This document shows positions 1 through 7,718 of a stretch of 64,000 nt of DNA, piece by piece (the stretch's first letter is position 1; each line of letters starts with the position of its first letter). The notes under the pieces were generated by a model. The model saw nothing but the letters and a program-made list of their open reading frames with translations. It searched no databases and was not told the DNA's origin. The DNA comes from Streptomyces tendae (GTDB lineage Bacteria > Actinomycetota > Actinomycetes > Streptomycetales > Streptomycetaceae), in assembly GCF_008632955.1 (NCBI RefSeq), contig NZ_CP043959.1, positions 1,736,001-1,800,000 of the forward strand, in the 5' to 3' direction. The translations under genes were made by a program, and so were the position numbers.

Positions 1-417
1 GGTCGCGAGCCCACCCCGGAGGAGCTGGCCAAGGAGCTCGACATGACCCCTGAGAAGGTCATCGAGGTCCAGAAGTACGGCCGCGAGCCCATCTCCCTGC
101 ACACCCCGCTGGGTGAGGACGGCGACAGCGAGTTCGGTGACCTCATCGAGGACTCCGAGGCCGTCGTCCCGGCCGACGCCGTCAGCTTCACGCTGCTGCA
201 GGAGCAGCTGCACTCCGTGCTCGACACCCTGTCGGAGCGCGAGGCGGGCGTCGTCTCGATGCGGTTCGGTCTCACCGACGGTCAGCCGAAGACCCTCGAC
301 GAGATCGGCAAGGTGTACGGCGTCACGCGTGAGCGCATCCGCCAGATCGAGTCCAAGACCATGTCGAAGCTGCGGCACCCGTCGCGTTCGCAGGTGCTGC
401 GCGACTACCTCGACTAG
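1..417 (+). CDS. hrdB: Principal RNA polymerase sigma factor HrdB, C-terminal part
   Basis: This is the last 138 codons of a sigma-70 group 1 factor; the gene starts before the window and is open from base 1. The visible part holds the end of region 3 ([13 protein letters not shown]) and all of region 4. The -35-recognising helix-turn-helix is [20 protein letters not shown], followed by the group 1 ending [17 protein letters not shown]. That ending is diagnostic for the vegetative sigma factor, which directs core RNA polymerase to housekeeping promoters. HrdB rather than HrdA, C or D is inferred from the exact ending and from the neighbours (exoprotease, then parE), which resemble the hrdB locus of S. 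coelicolor. A strong hairpin follows the stop codon. Confidence 0.93.
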   Translation, partial: GREPTPEELAKELDMTPEKVIEVQKYGREPISLHTPLGEDGDSEFGDLIEDSEAVVPADAVSFTLLQEQLHSVLDTLSEREAGVVSMRFGLTDGQPKTLDEIGKVYGVTRERIRQIESKTMSKLRHPSRSQVLRDYLD

Positions 418-459
418 ACCGGTCGATCTCGCACGACGGCCCGTCGTGCACCGCCGTCC

Positions 460-498
460 GTGAAGGCCCGGCCCCCGTCCCGGGGGCCGGGCCTTCAC
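460..498 (+). terminator. Intrinsic terminator after hrdB
   Basis: A perfect 17-bp inverted repeat (460-476 with 482-498) surrounds a 5-base spacer, and the spacer ends can also pair. It lies 43 bases after the hrdB stop. There is no long U-run, as is usual in Streptomyces. A smaller 9-bp inverted repeat sits just ahead of it at 431-449. Confidence 0.8.
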
Positions 499-575
499 GC
501 TGTCGCGCGGGTGCGTGCGCCGGCCGATTCCCTCACTGTGGGTGGCTAAGGATCACCCCAGTGTGAGGAGCGCGC

Positions 576-1418
576 ATGCGACGTCGACTTGCCAGGGCCC
601 TGGCCCTGCCGCTGACCCTCGTGGCCGCGGGGGCCGCCATACCACAGGCCACGGCCGCTCCGGTGGCCGCCGACAGCATCGTCGTCGGCGGCTTCCCCGT
701 CGATGTGTCACAGAGCCCGTACACCGTGGCCCTCTCCAGCCGTGACCGGTTCGGAGGTACGAGGGCGGGACAGTTCTGCGGGGGTGTGGCGGTCGGGCGG
801 ACCACCGTGCTCACCGCCGCCCACTGCATGGACAAGGAGGTGCTCGGCACCGCCCCGGAGCGGCTGCGGGACCTCAGGGTGATCGCGGGACGCACCGAGC
901 TCCTCTCGGACCGGGGCCAGGAGGTCGCCGTACGCGCGATCTGGGTGAACCCGACGTACGACGGCGTCACCAACTCCGGGGACTTCGCCGTGCTGAGTCT
1001 GGCCGACCCGCTTCCGGCCACCTCGGTCATAGGCATGGCCGGGGCGGGTGATCCGGCGTACCGCTCGGATACGGCCGCCACGGTCTACGGCTGGGGGGAC
1101 ACCACGGGCAGCGGCAGCTACGCCGGCAGCCTGCACGGCGCCCGGGTACGGGTGCAGCCCGACGCGCTGTGCGAGCAGGCGTACCCGGGGGGTTCCCACG
1201 GCACCTACCGCGCCGAGACGATGCTGTGCGCGGGTGAGGTGGCCGGAGGACGGGACGCCTGCCAGGGTGACAGCGGCGGGCCGCTGGTCGCGGAGGGGCG
1301 GCTGATAGGGCTGGTGTCCTGGGGGGCGGGATGCGGCTGGGCGGGCAGTCCGGGGGTCTACACGCGCATCTCCGACGTCCTGCGCACCCTGGGCTGGTCT
1401 GCGGCCTCCCCGTCCTGA
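576..1418 (+). CDS. Secreted trypsin-like serine protease (S1 family)
   Basis: A 280-residue chymotrypsin-fold protease exported from the cell. The N-terminus is a signal peptide: arginine-rich, then a hydrophobic stretch, then ATAAP near residue 27. A short propeptide ends at SIVVGGF, the equivalent of the mature IVGG terminus. The triad is visible as His83 (LTAAHC), Asp136 (GDFAVL) and Ser233 (GDSGGPLV). Asp227, six residues before the serine, predicts trypsin-like cleavage after Lys or Arg. Cysteines in TAAHC, MLCAG and the active-site loop fit the usual disulfides. ATG 576 follows GTGAGGAG at a good distance. Its physiological substrate is not evident; extracellular nutrient scavenging is the usual role. 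Confidence 0.9.
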   Translation: MRRRLARALALPLTLVAAGAAIPQATAAPVAADSIVVGGFPVDVSQSPYTVALSSRDRFGGTRAGQFCGGVAVGRTTVLTAAHCMDKEVLGTAPERLRDLRVIAGRTELLSDRGQEVAVRAIWVNPTYDGVTNSGDFAVLSLADPLPATSVIGMAGAGDPAYRSDTAATVYGWGDTTGSGSYAGSLHGARVRVQPDALCEQAYPGGSHGTYRAETMLCAGEVAGGRDACQGDSGGPLVAEGRLIGLVSWGAGCGWAGSPGVYTRISDVLRTLGWSAASPS

Positions 1419-1932
1419 GAGGGCGGCAGCGGGCGCCGTGAGGGCTCTGGCCGGACCTCACAGCGTCCGTCGGCCAGTCCGAGGGGGGTGAAGGCGTTTC
1501 CGGTGTGGGGAGCCCTGTAGGTACCCGGTACTTGCTCACGTGCGCTGGTCGCGTTCCGTGAGGCATGGCCACGATGAGCCACGCCGGTGTGCCCCGAAGC
1601 GGGAGCCCGGGCCCCGCGCGTCTCCGTAGGGCGTCACATGCCGCGGATACATCGAACGCGAACCACGCCCGCGCCCCCAGGGCGCTGCTCAGGCGCACAG
1701 CGCGCTGCGGCCCCTTCCCGCACGTCGGGACGGAGGCGTGGGCGCTCTGGTCGCGCCCCGGGTCTTCAGGACGCCCTACGACGCCAAGCCGCGTCCAAGA
1801 CGCCGACCGCCACCCGCACCGCCCCGCACAGGGCCGGGAACGCAAGACGGGCGGCGTCCTCCACTGGGGAGGACGCCGCCCGCTCGCCGGCCTGTGCCGG
1901 TCTGGCTGCTCGTCGTGTGTGGACGCGAAGTC
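1419..1932. other. 514-bp stretch without a supported gene
   Basis: Candidate reading frames here are Arg/Pro/Ala-rich with no recognisable domain, and none has a convincing ribosome binding site. Near the left end, 1447-1477 can fold into a hairpin (7-bp arms CTGGCCG/CGGCCAG plus 3 inner pairs) that may end the protease transcript. The right end holds the terminator of the small gene on the minus strand. I see nothing else. Confidence 0.5.
1848..1882 (-). terminator. Terminator of the DUF7455 gene
   Basis: A perfect 15-bp inverted repeat (1848-1862 with 1868-1882) with a 5-base loop lies 50 bases downstream of the minus-strand stop at 1933. No other gene end lies close by. Confidence 0.7.
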
Positions 1933-2160
1933 TCAGCGCTCCTCTTCGGGAGCTGCCTTCGGAGCGGTCAGCCGCTCCGACTCGTCCTGTATCTCAGCGG
2001 CGATCTTCTTGAGTTCCGGCTCGAACTTGCGACCGTGGTGGGCGCAGAAGAGCAGTTCTCCGCCGCTCAGCAGGACGACGCGCAGGTAAGCCTGGGCGCC
2101 GCAGCGGTCGCAGCGATCGGCGGCCGTCAGGGGGCTCGCGGGGGTCAGAACAGTAGTCAC
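1933..2160 (-). CDS. Small zinc-ribbon protein (DUF7455 type)
   Basis: A 75-residue protein with the metal-binding pattern Cys17-x2-Cys20 (DRCDRCG) and Cys39-x-His41-His42 (LFCAHHG), followed by an acidic, helical tail. This short single-zinc-ribbon form is conserved across Streptomyces and other actinomycetes and carries the label DUF7455; no function is established. ATG 2160 is preceded by GAAGAGG. It is divergent from parE across a 439-bp gap. It could be a small nucleic-acid-binding or adaptor protein, which is inference only. Confidence 0.8.
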   Translation of the reverse strand: MTTVLTPASPLTAADRCDRCGAQAYLRVVLLSGGELLFCAHHGRKFEPELKKIAAEIQDESERLTAPKAAPEEER

Positions 2161-2599
2161 GTCGCCTCTTCTCTAGCTCGACGAGCTGTCGTACCAGGGT
2201 CAACATCCAACCAGCCCCAAAACGTTCCCGCTCGAGGCTTTTCCTCGAAAAAAGTTTCCGGGGCGGCCGGCTGCTGCCGGTTGGCGGCGAATGTGCCGTA
2301 GTGCGTGTCTCTGTGTCGTACGGATTCGCGTTCGTATCGGTGGTCGGCCCTCCCGGCTGGCTTGCCGGTTGTCATGAGGACGTGCCCGGAGCCTAAATGG
2401 TTCATGCCTCGAAGGGAACGTGATGTGTGCTTCACTCCTCCGAGGGATCGAACACCCATACGACTCTCGACTAGGGTGGGTCGGGGACGAGGGTGGCGTT
2501 ACAACGGCTCTACCAGGGCTCGGTACCCTCTCACCGGTGAACCAAGCCGCGCCCTTACCCACCAGGGCCCCATCTGAAATTCAGCGAGGAGCGAACCGC
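2161..2599. promoter_or_regulatory. Divergent intergenic region of the DUF7455 gene and parE
   Basis: This 439-bp gap must carry both promoters. On the minus strand a TTGACC is visible near 2202, but no well-placed -10 follows it, so I do not assign a promoter. A run of A (CTCGAAAAAAG) lies near 2240-2255. Reading frames extending parE upstream to about 2420 contain non-conserved sequence and are taken as leader. Confidence 0.35.
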
Positions 2600-4723
2600 G
2601 TGACCGCCGAGACGTCCGTGCCGTCCACAGCGCTGCTGGCAGGAGCAGACCGGGACGGTTCCAACTACACCGCGCGGCACCTGCTCGTCCTCGAGGGGCT
2701 CGAGGCCGTGCGGAAGCGCCCCGGTATGTACATCGGGTCCACCGACAGCCGTGGCCTGATGCACTGCCTCTGGGAGATCATCGACAACTCCGTCGACGAG
2801 GCTCTCGGCGGCTACTGCGACCACATCGACGTCGTGCTCCACGACGACGGCTCGGTCGAGGTCCGGGACAACGGCCGGGGCATCCCGGTCGACGTCGAAC
2901 CGAAGACCGGCCTCTCGGGCGTCGAGGTCGTCATGACCAAGCTGCATGCCGGCGGCAAGTTCGGCGGCGGCTCCTACGCGGCCTCCGGCGGTCTGCACGG
3001 CGTCGGCGCGTCCGTGGTCAACGCGCTCTCCGCGCGGCTCGACGTGGAGGTGGACCGCGGGGGGCACACCCATGCGATCAGCTTCCGGCGCGGTGTCCCC
3101 GGCGCCTTCACCGGCCAGGGCCCGGACGCCAAGTTCGAGGCCAAGAGCGGGCTGCGCAAGGCCAAGAAGATCCCCAAGACCCGCAGCGGCACCCGGGTGC
3201 GTTACTGGGCCGACCGCCAGATCTTCCTCAAGGACGCCAAGCTCGCCCTGGACACCCTGCACCAGCGTGCCCGGCAGACCGCCTTCCTGGTGCCCGGCCT
3301 GACCATCGTGGTCCGGGACGAGTACGGGCTCGGCGAGGGCGGCAGCAAGGGTGAGGAATCCTTCCGCTTCGACGGCGGGATCAGTGAGTTCTGTGAGTTC
3401 CTGGCCTCGGACCGGCCGGTCTGCGACACCCTCCGCTTCACCGGACAGGGCTCCTTCAAGGAGACGGTCCCGGTCCTGGACGAGCACGGCCAGATGACGC
3501 CCACCGAGGTCACCCGCGAACTCGGCGTCGACGTCGCGATGCGCTGGGGGACCGGCTACGAGACGACCCTGCGCTCGTTCGTCAACATCATCGCCACCCC
3601 CAAGGGCGGCACCCACGTCGCGGGCTTCGAGCAGGCCGTCGCCAAGACGATGAACGAGGTGCTGCGGGCCAAGAAGATGCTGCGCGTGGCCGAGGACGAC
3701 ATCGTCAAGGACGACGCCCTCGAGGGCCTCACCGCGGTGGTCACCGTCCGTCTGGCCGAACCTCAGTTCGAGGGGCAGACCAAGGAGGTGCTCGGCACCT
3801 CGGCGGCCCGCCGCATCGTGAACAACGTGATCTCCAAGGAGCTCAAGGCGTTCCTGACCTCGACCAAGCGGGACGGCGCACAGCAGGCCCGTACGGTCAT
3901 GGAGAAGGTCGTCGCCGCGGCCCGCACCCGCATCGCGGCCCGCCAGCACAAGGACGCACAGCGCCGCAAGACGGCCCTGGAGTCCTCCACGCTGCCCGCC
4001 AAGCTCGCCGACTGCCGCAGCGACGACGTCGACCGCAGCGAGCTGTTCATCGTCGAGGGTGACTCCGCGCTCGGCACCGCCAAGCTCGCCCGGAACTCCG
4101 AGTTCCAGGCGCTGCTGCCGATCCGCGGCAAGATCCTCAATGTACAGAAGTCGTCCGTCACGGACATGCTGAAGAACGCCGAGTGCGGGGCGATCATCCA
4201 GGTCATAGGAGCCGGGTCCGGCCGGACCTTCGACATCGACGCGGCGCGCTACGGCAAGATCATCATGATGACCGACGCCGATGTGGACGGCTCCCACATC
4301 CGCACCCTGCTCCTGACCCTCTTCCACCGCTACATGCGGCCCATGGTCGAGGCCGGCCGGGTCTTCGCCGCCGTGCCGCCGCTGCACCGGATCGAGATCG
4401 TCCAGCCGAAGAAGGGCCAGGACAAGTACGTCTACACGTACTCGGACCGGGAGCTGCGCGACAAGCTCATGGAGTTCCAGAGCAAGGGCGTCCGCTACAA
4501 GGACTCGATCCAGCGCTACAAGGGCCTGGGCGAGATGGACGCCGACCAGCTGGCCGAGACCACCATGGACCCGCGCCACCGCACCCTGCGCCGGATCAAC
4601 CTCACCGATCTGGAGGCCGCCGAGCAGGTCTTCGACCTCCTCATGGGCAACGACGTCGCCCCGCGCAAGGAGTTCATCTCCAGCTCCGCGGCCACGCTCG
4701 ACCGCTCCCGCATCGACGCCTAG
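2600..4723 (+). CDS. parE: DNA topoisomerase IV subunit B (ParE)
   Basis: A 707-residue type IIA topoisomerase ATPase subunit that, with ParC, decatenates daughter chromosomes. The GHKL ATPase domain shows DNSVDE (62-67), DNGRG (90-94) and GLHGVGASVVNALS. The TOPRIM domain carries EGDSALGTAKLARN and the metal triad MTDADVDGSHI, and the C-terminal end has QRYKGLGEM. GTG 2600 is chosen because GAGGAG precedes it and conserved sequence begins shortly after; the frame stays open upstream but that part looks like leader. The partner parC lies 8 kb away on the other strand. Assignment to topoisomerase IV rather than gyrase rests on this location outside the replication-origin region and on the ParC-like partner. 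Confidence 0.9.
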   Translation: MTAETSVPSTALLAGADRDGSNYTARHLLVLEGLEAVRKRPGMYIGSTDSRGLMHCLWEIIDNSVDEALGGYCDHIDVVLHDDGSVEVRDNGRGIPVDVEPKTGLSGVEVVMTKLHAGGKFGGGSYAASGGLHGVGASVVNALSARLDVEVDRGGHTHAISFRRGVPGAFTGQGPDAKFEAKSGLRKAKKIPKTRSGTRVRYWADRQIFLKDAKLALDTLHQRARQTAFLVPGLTIVVRDEYGLGEGGSKGEESFRFDGGISEFCEFLASDRPVCDTLRFTGQGSFKETVPVLDEHGQMTPTEVTRELGVDVAMRWGTGYETTLRSFVNIIATPKGGTHVAGFEQAVAKTMNEVLRAKKMLRVAEDDIVKDDALEGLTAVVTVRLAEPQFEGQTKEVLGTSAARRIVNNVISKELKAFLTSTKRDGAQQARTVMEKVVAAARTRIAARQHKDAQRRKTALESSTLPAKLADCRSDDVDRSELFIVEGDSALGTAKLARNSEFQALLPIRGKILNVQKSSVTDMLKNAECGAIIQVIGAGSGRTFDIDAARYGKIIMMTDADVDGSHIRTLLLTLFHRYMRPMVEAGRVFAAVPPLHRIEIVQPKKGQDKYVYTYSDRELRDKLMEFQSKGVRYKDSIQRYKGLGEMDADQLAETTMDPRHRTLRRINLTDLEAAEQVFDLLMGNDVAPRKEFISSSAATLDRSRIDA

Positions 4724-4745
4724 GCCGGACGCCTGGCGAAAAGAT

Positions 4746-4792
4746 CCAGGACGACGGCGCCGTCCCCCTCGGGGACGGCGCCGTCGTCCTGG
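4746..4792 (+). terminator. Terminator after parE
   Basis: A perfect 22-bp inverted repeat (4746-4767 with 4771-4792) has only a 3-base loop. It begins 22 bases after the parE stop. Each arm contains the self-complementary core ACGGCGCCGT, so alternative smaller folds are possible. Confidence 0.85.
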
Positions 4793-4889
4793 CCGCTTCC
4801 GCAGGTGCCTGCACCCTCCAGTCACCTGATGGAGTGAACAGGAACGGGAAGAAGAGTCAGGGAACTTCCCGTTCTGTCCATCCTTGGGC

Positions 4890-5357
4890 ATGCAGCGAAG
4901 CAATGCGGGGGACGTGACCTACGACGATCCCTGGTACGACGCCCTGGCCTCGGGCTGGGGCGAGTCGGCCGAGGCGACGGGAGCGGCGGAAGCACCACCG
5001 CGGCGGCCCGGGCGGGACGCCGTGCCGGCGGCCGACGTCTACCTCGAGGTACAGCGCAGCGCGGCCTTCCAGGAAGTACGCAGCCGCTACCGGCGCTTCG
5101 TGGTCCCCGGGGCCCTCGCCTTCCTCGTCTGGTACGTCGCGTACGTCGTCACCGCCACCACCGCGCCCGGGCTGATGGCGCGCCCCGTCGCCGGCGCGGT
5201 GAACGTGGGCATGCTCGCGGGACTCGGCCAGTTCCTCACCACCTTCCTGCTCACCTGGGCCTACGTGCGCCACGCCCGGCTGCGGCGTGACCGCGCCGCG
5301 CTCGAACTGCGCTGGGACACCCAGGAGTTGGCGCGCGGCAGAGGCGGTGCGGCGTGA
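4890..5357 (+). CDS. DUF485 membrane protein, partner of the symporter
   Basis: A small integral membrane protein of about 155 residues. An acidic cytoplasmic N-terminus is followed by the DUF485 domain: an amphipathic segment (VQRSAAFQEVRSRYRRFVVP) and two membrane helices (ALAFLVWYVAYVVT and ..GLGQFLTTFLLTWAYV). DUF485 proteins such as YjcH are encoded with acetate/monocarboxylate symporters of the ActP/MctC type, as here, where its stop overlaps the next start. The start is uncertain: TTG 4884, ATG 4890 and GTG 4914 are all in frame and none has a clear ribosome binding site. ATG 4890 is a choice of convenience. Its function in the transporter is not established. Confidence 0.82.
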   Translation: MQRSNAGDVTYDDPWYDALASGWGESAEATGAAEAPPRRPGRDAVPAADVYLEVQRSAAFQEVRSRYRRFVVPGALAFLVWYVAYVVTATTAPGLMARPVAGAVNVGMLAGLGQFLTTFLLTWAYVRHARLRRDRAALELRWDTQELARGRGGAA

Positions 5358-6946
5358 CCACCGACCACCAGACCACCGCATTGCTGCTGTTCAGCGCGTT
5401 CGTCGCCGTCACCCTCGGCATCACCACCTGGGTGAGCCGCCACCGGCAGGGCTCCGCCGAGGAGTTCTACGCGGGCGGCCGCCTCTTCTCGCCCCTGGAA
5501 AATGGTTTTGCCATCGCAGGGGACTACATGTCCGCCGCCTCCTTCCTCGGCATCTCCGGACTCATCGCCCTCGTCGGCTACGACGGGATGCTCTACTCCG
5601 TCGGCTTCCTCGTGGCCTGGCTCGTCGTCCTCTTCCTGGTCGCCGAACTGGTCCGCAACTGCGGACGGTTCACCCTCGCCGACGTGGTCGCCGCCCGCAT
5701 GCGGGAGCGGCCGGTGCGCATCGCCGCCGGCACCTCCTCCGTCACCGTCTCGGTGCTCTACCTGGTGGCGCAGATGGTCGGCGCGGGCAGCCTCGTCGCG
5801 CTGCTGCTCGGCGGCACCGGCGAGGCCGTACAGGCCTGGACCGTCGTCGGCGTCGGCGCGCTCATGGTGATCTACGTGTCGCTCGGCGGCATGCGCGCCA
5901 CCACCTGGATCCAGATCGTCAAGGCGGTCCTGCTGCTCGGCGGCACCATCACCCTGACCGTCCTCGTCCTGCTGCGCTTCCACGGCGACGTCAACCGCCT
6001 GCTGCACACCGCCGCCGAACGCAGCGGCCACGGCGACGCGTTCCTCGCCCCCGGTCTCGCCTACGGCGGCGACTGGACCGCCCGTTTCGACTTCATCAGC
6101 CTGGGACTCGCGCTGGTCCTGGGTACGGCGGGCCTGCCGCACATCCTGTCCCGTTTCTACACCGTCCCCACCGCGCGGGCCGCCCGGCGCTCGGTGGTCT
6201 GGGCGATCGGGCTCATCGGCGGCTTCTACCTGATGACGATCGTGCTCGGTTTCGGTGCCGCCGCGCTCATCGGCCCGGACGCCGTGCGCGCCTCGCACGC
6301 GTCGGGGAACACGGCGGTCCCGCTGCTCGCGCTCGACCTCGGCGGCGGCGCCGGCACCACGGGCGGCACGGTGCTCTTCGCGGTCGTAGCCGCGGTCGCC
6401 TTCGCCACGATCCTCGCCGTGGTCGCCGGAATCACCCTCGCCTCCTCGGCCTCCGTGGCCCACGACCTGTACGCCTCGCTGCGCCGCCCGGGCGGCAAGC
6501 CGCGCAGCGAAGTCGCCGTCGCGCGCGTCGCCGCCGTCGGCATCGGCGTGGTCGCGATCGCCCTCGGCCTGCTCGCCCGCGACCTCAACGTCGCGTTCCT
6601 GGTGGGCCTCGCCTTCGCCGTGGCGGCCTCCGCGAACCTGCCCGTGCTGCTCTACTCGCTGTTCTGGCGCGGCTTCACCACCCGTGGCGCCGTGTGGTCC
6701 GTCTACGGCGGCCTGATCCCGGCGGTGGTACTGGTGCTGCTGTCTCCGGTGGTGTCCGGCAGCCCCGACTCCCTGTTCCCCGAGGCCGACTTCCAGCTCT
6801 TCCCGCTGCAGAACCCTGGGCTGGTCTCCATCCCGCTGGGCTTCCTCGCGGGCTGGCTCGGCACGGTCACCTCCCCCGAGGTGCCCGACGAGGCCCGGCA
6901 CGCGGAGACCGAGGTGCGCTCGCTGACGGGCGCGGGCGCGGCGTAG
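5354..6946 (+). CDS. Sodium:solute symporter, acetate/monocarboxylate type (ActP/MctC-like)
   Basis: A 530-residue polytopic transporter of the SSS family with about 13 hydrophobic segments. Family features include the SAEEFYAGGR segment after helix 1, the SAASFLG segment, the helix ending LPHILSRFYTVPTARAARRS, and the sodium-site region VVAAVAFATILAVVAGITLASSASVAHDLY. Together with the preceding DUF485 gene this is the arrangement of acetate or short monocarboxylate permeases. GTG 5354 overlaps the preceding stop (GTGA), so the two are translationally coupled. The two-component system facing it from the right belongs to a family that senses small carboxylates and is its likely regulator. The exact substrate cannot be read from sequence. 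Confidence 0.87.
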   Translation: MTTDHQTTALLLFSAFVAVTLGITTWVSRHRQGSAEEFYAGGRLFSPLENGFAIAGDYMSAASFLGISGLIALVGYDGMLYSVGFLVAWLVVLFLVAELVRNCGRFTLADVVAARMRERPVRIAAGTSSVTVSVLYLVAQMVGAGSLVALLLGGTGEAVQAWTVVGVGALMVIYVSLGGMRATTWIQIVKAVLLLGGTITLTVLVLLRFHGDVNRLLHTAAERSGHGDAFLAPGLAYGGDWTARFDFISLGLALVLGTAGLPHILSRFYTVPTARAARRSVVWAIGLIGGFYLMTIVLGFGAAALIGPDAVRASHASGNTAVPLLALDLGGGAGTTGGTVLFAVVAAVAFATILAVVAGITLASSASVAHDLYASLRRPGGKPRSEVAVARVAAVGIGVVAIALGLLARDLNVAFLVGLAFAVAASANLPVLLYSLFWRGFTTRGAVWSVYGGLIPAVVLVLLSPVVSGSPDSLFPEADFQLFPLQNPGLVSIPLGFLAGWLGTVTSPEVPDEARHAETEVRSLTGAGAA

Positions 6947-6969
6947 GAGGAACTCCGGAGGCTCGGAGA

Positions 6970-7040
6970 CATACGGCGCCCACGTCCGTATGGGTTGAGG
7001 GCACGGTTCCCTTCTCCCGCCCCCACGAGCCGTGCCCTCA
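6970..7040. terminator. Shared terminator region between converging genes
   Basis: Two hairpins lie in the 91-bp gap. CATACGG/CCGTATG (6970-6976, 6986-6992) is followed by an 11-bp perfect inverted repeat TGAGGGCACGG/CCGTGCCCTCA (6996-7006, 7030-7040). The right arm of the second includes the response-regulator stop codon. Both could work in either direction. Confidence 0.55.
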
Positions 7041-7718
7041 GGCGCGGGTCGCCCACACGTAACGGTGTTCCGGGCGGCCCGCGTCGCCGTAGCGCAAGGT
7101 CAGTGTGGCCCGTCCCGTGCGCTCCAGGAGCTTCAGATAGCGCTGGGCGGTCTGCCGGCTCACTCCCGTGCGTTCGGCGATCTCCTGGGCGGACAGCGGG
7201 CCCTCGGCGGCCATCAGCGCCTGCCGTACGAGTTCCGCCGTGGTGGGGGAGTGGCCCTTGGGGAGCTGCGGCTCGGTCGACTGCGACAGGGCGCCGAAGA
7301 TGCGGTCCACCTCGGCCTGTTCCGCCTCGCCGCCGCCGTCCAGGGTGCGGCGCAGCCGCGCGTACGCCTCCAGCTTGCCGCGCAGCCCGGCGAAGGCGAA
7401 CGGCTTGACCAGGTACTGCAGCGCGCCGTGCCGCATCGCCGCCTGCACCGTCGACACGTCCCGGGCCGCCGTCACCATGATCACGTCCGCCTGGTGGCCG
7501 CGCCGCCGCATCTCCCGGACCACCTCCAGACCCGTCTCGTCGGGCAGGTAGTGGTCCATCAGGACGAGGTCCACCCGCGGAAGCGTCTCCACCCGGTCGA
7601 GCGCCTCGGCCGCGCTGTGCGCCGGGGTCACGGCACGGAAGCCGGGCACCTTGTCGACGTACGCCGCGTTGACCCGCGCCACCCGCACGTCGTCGTCCAC
7701 GACGAGCACCTCGATCAT
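7038..7718 (-). CDS. Response regulator of the CitB/DpiA family
   Basis: A 226-residue transcriptional regulator. The receiver domain (1-120) has the acidic pocket VVDDD (7-10), the phosphorylated Asp55 (LVLMD), Thr83 (VTAA) and Lys105 (LVKPF). The C-terminal domain (about 165-226) is an HTH of the DcuR/CitB type (AQEIAERTGVSRQTAQRYL). The start codon overlaps the stop of the kinase gene by 4 bases. Regulators of this family control uptake of citrate, fumarate or related carboxylates. Here the symporter pair converges on it, which makes that transporter the natural candidate target. Confidence 0.9.
   Translation of the reverse strand: MIEVLVVDDDVRVARVNAAYVDKVPGFRAVTPAHSAAEALDRVETLPRVDLVLMDHYLPDETGLEVVREMRRRGHQADVIMVTAARDVSTVQAAMRHGALQYLVKPFAFAGLRGKLEAYARLRRTLDGGGEAEQAEVDRIFGALSQSTEPQLPKGHSPTTAELVRQALMAAEGPLSAQEIAERTGVSRQTAQRYLKLLERTGRATLTLRYGDAGRPEHRYVWATRA

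Noticed and set aside
1565..2089. Plus-strand frame starting ATG 1565 as a small gene.
   Set aside because: Low-complexity sequence, no ribosome binding site, overlaps the terminator and the supported minus-strand zinc-ribbon gene.
2190..2215. TTGACC on the minus strand as -35 of the DUF7455 gene.
   Set aside because: No TANNNT hexamer at 16-19 bases downstream; the only candidate is 22 bases away.
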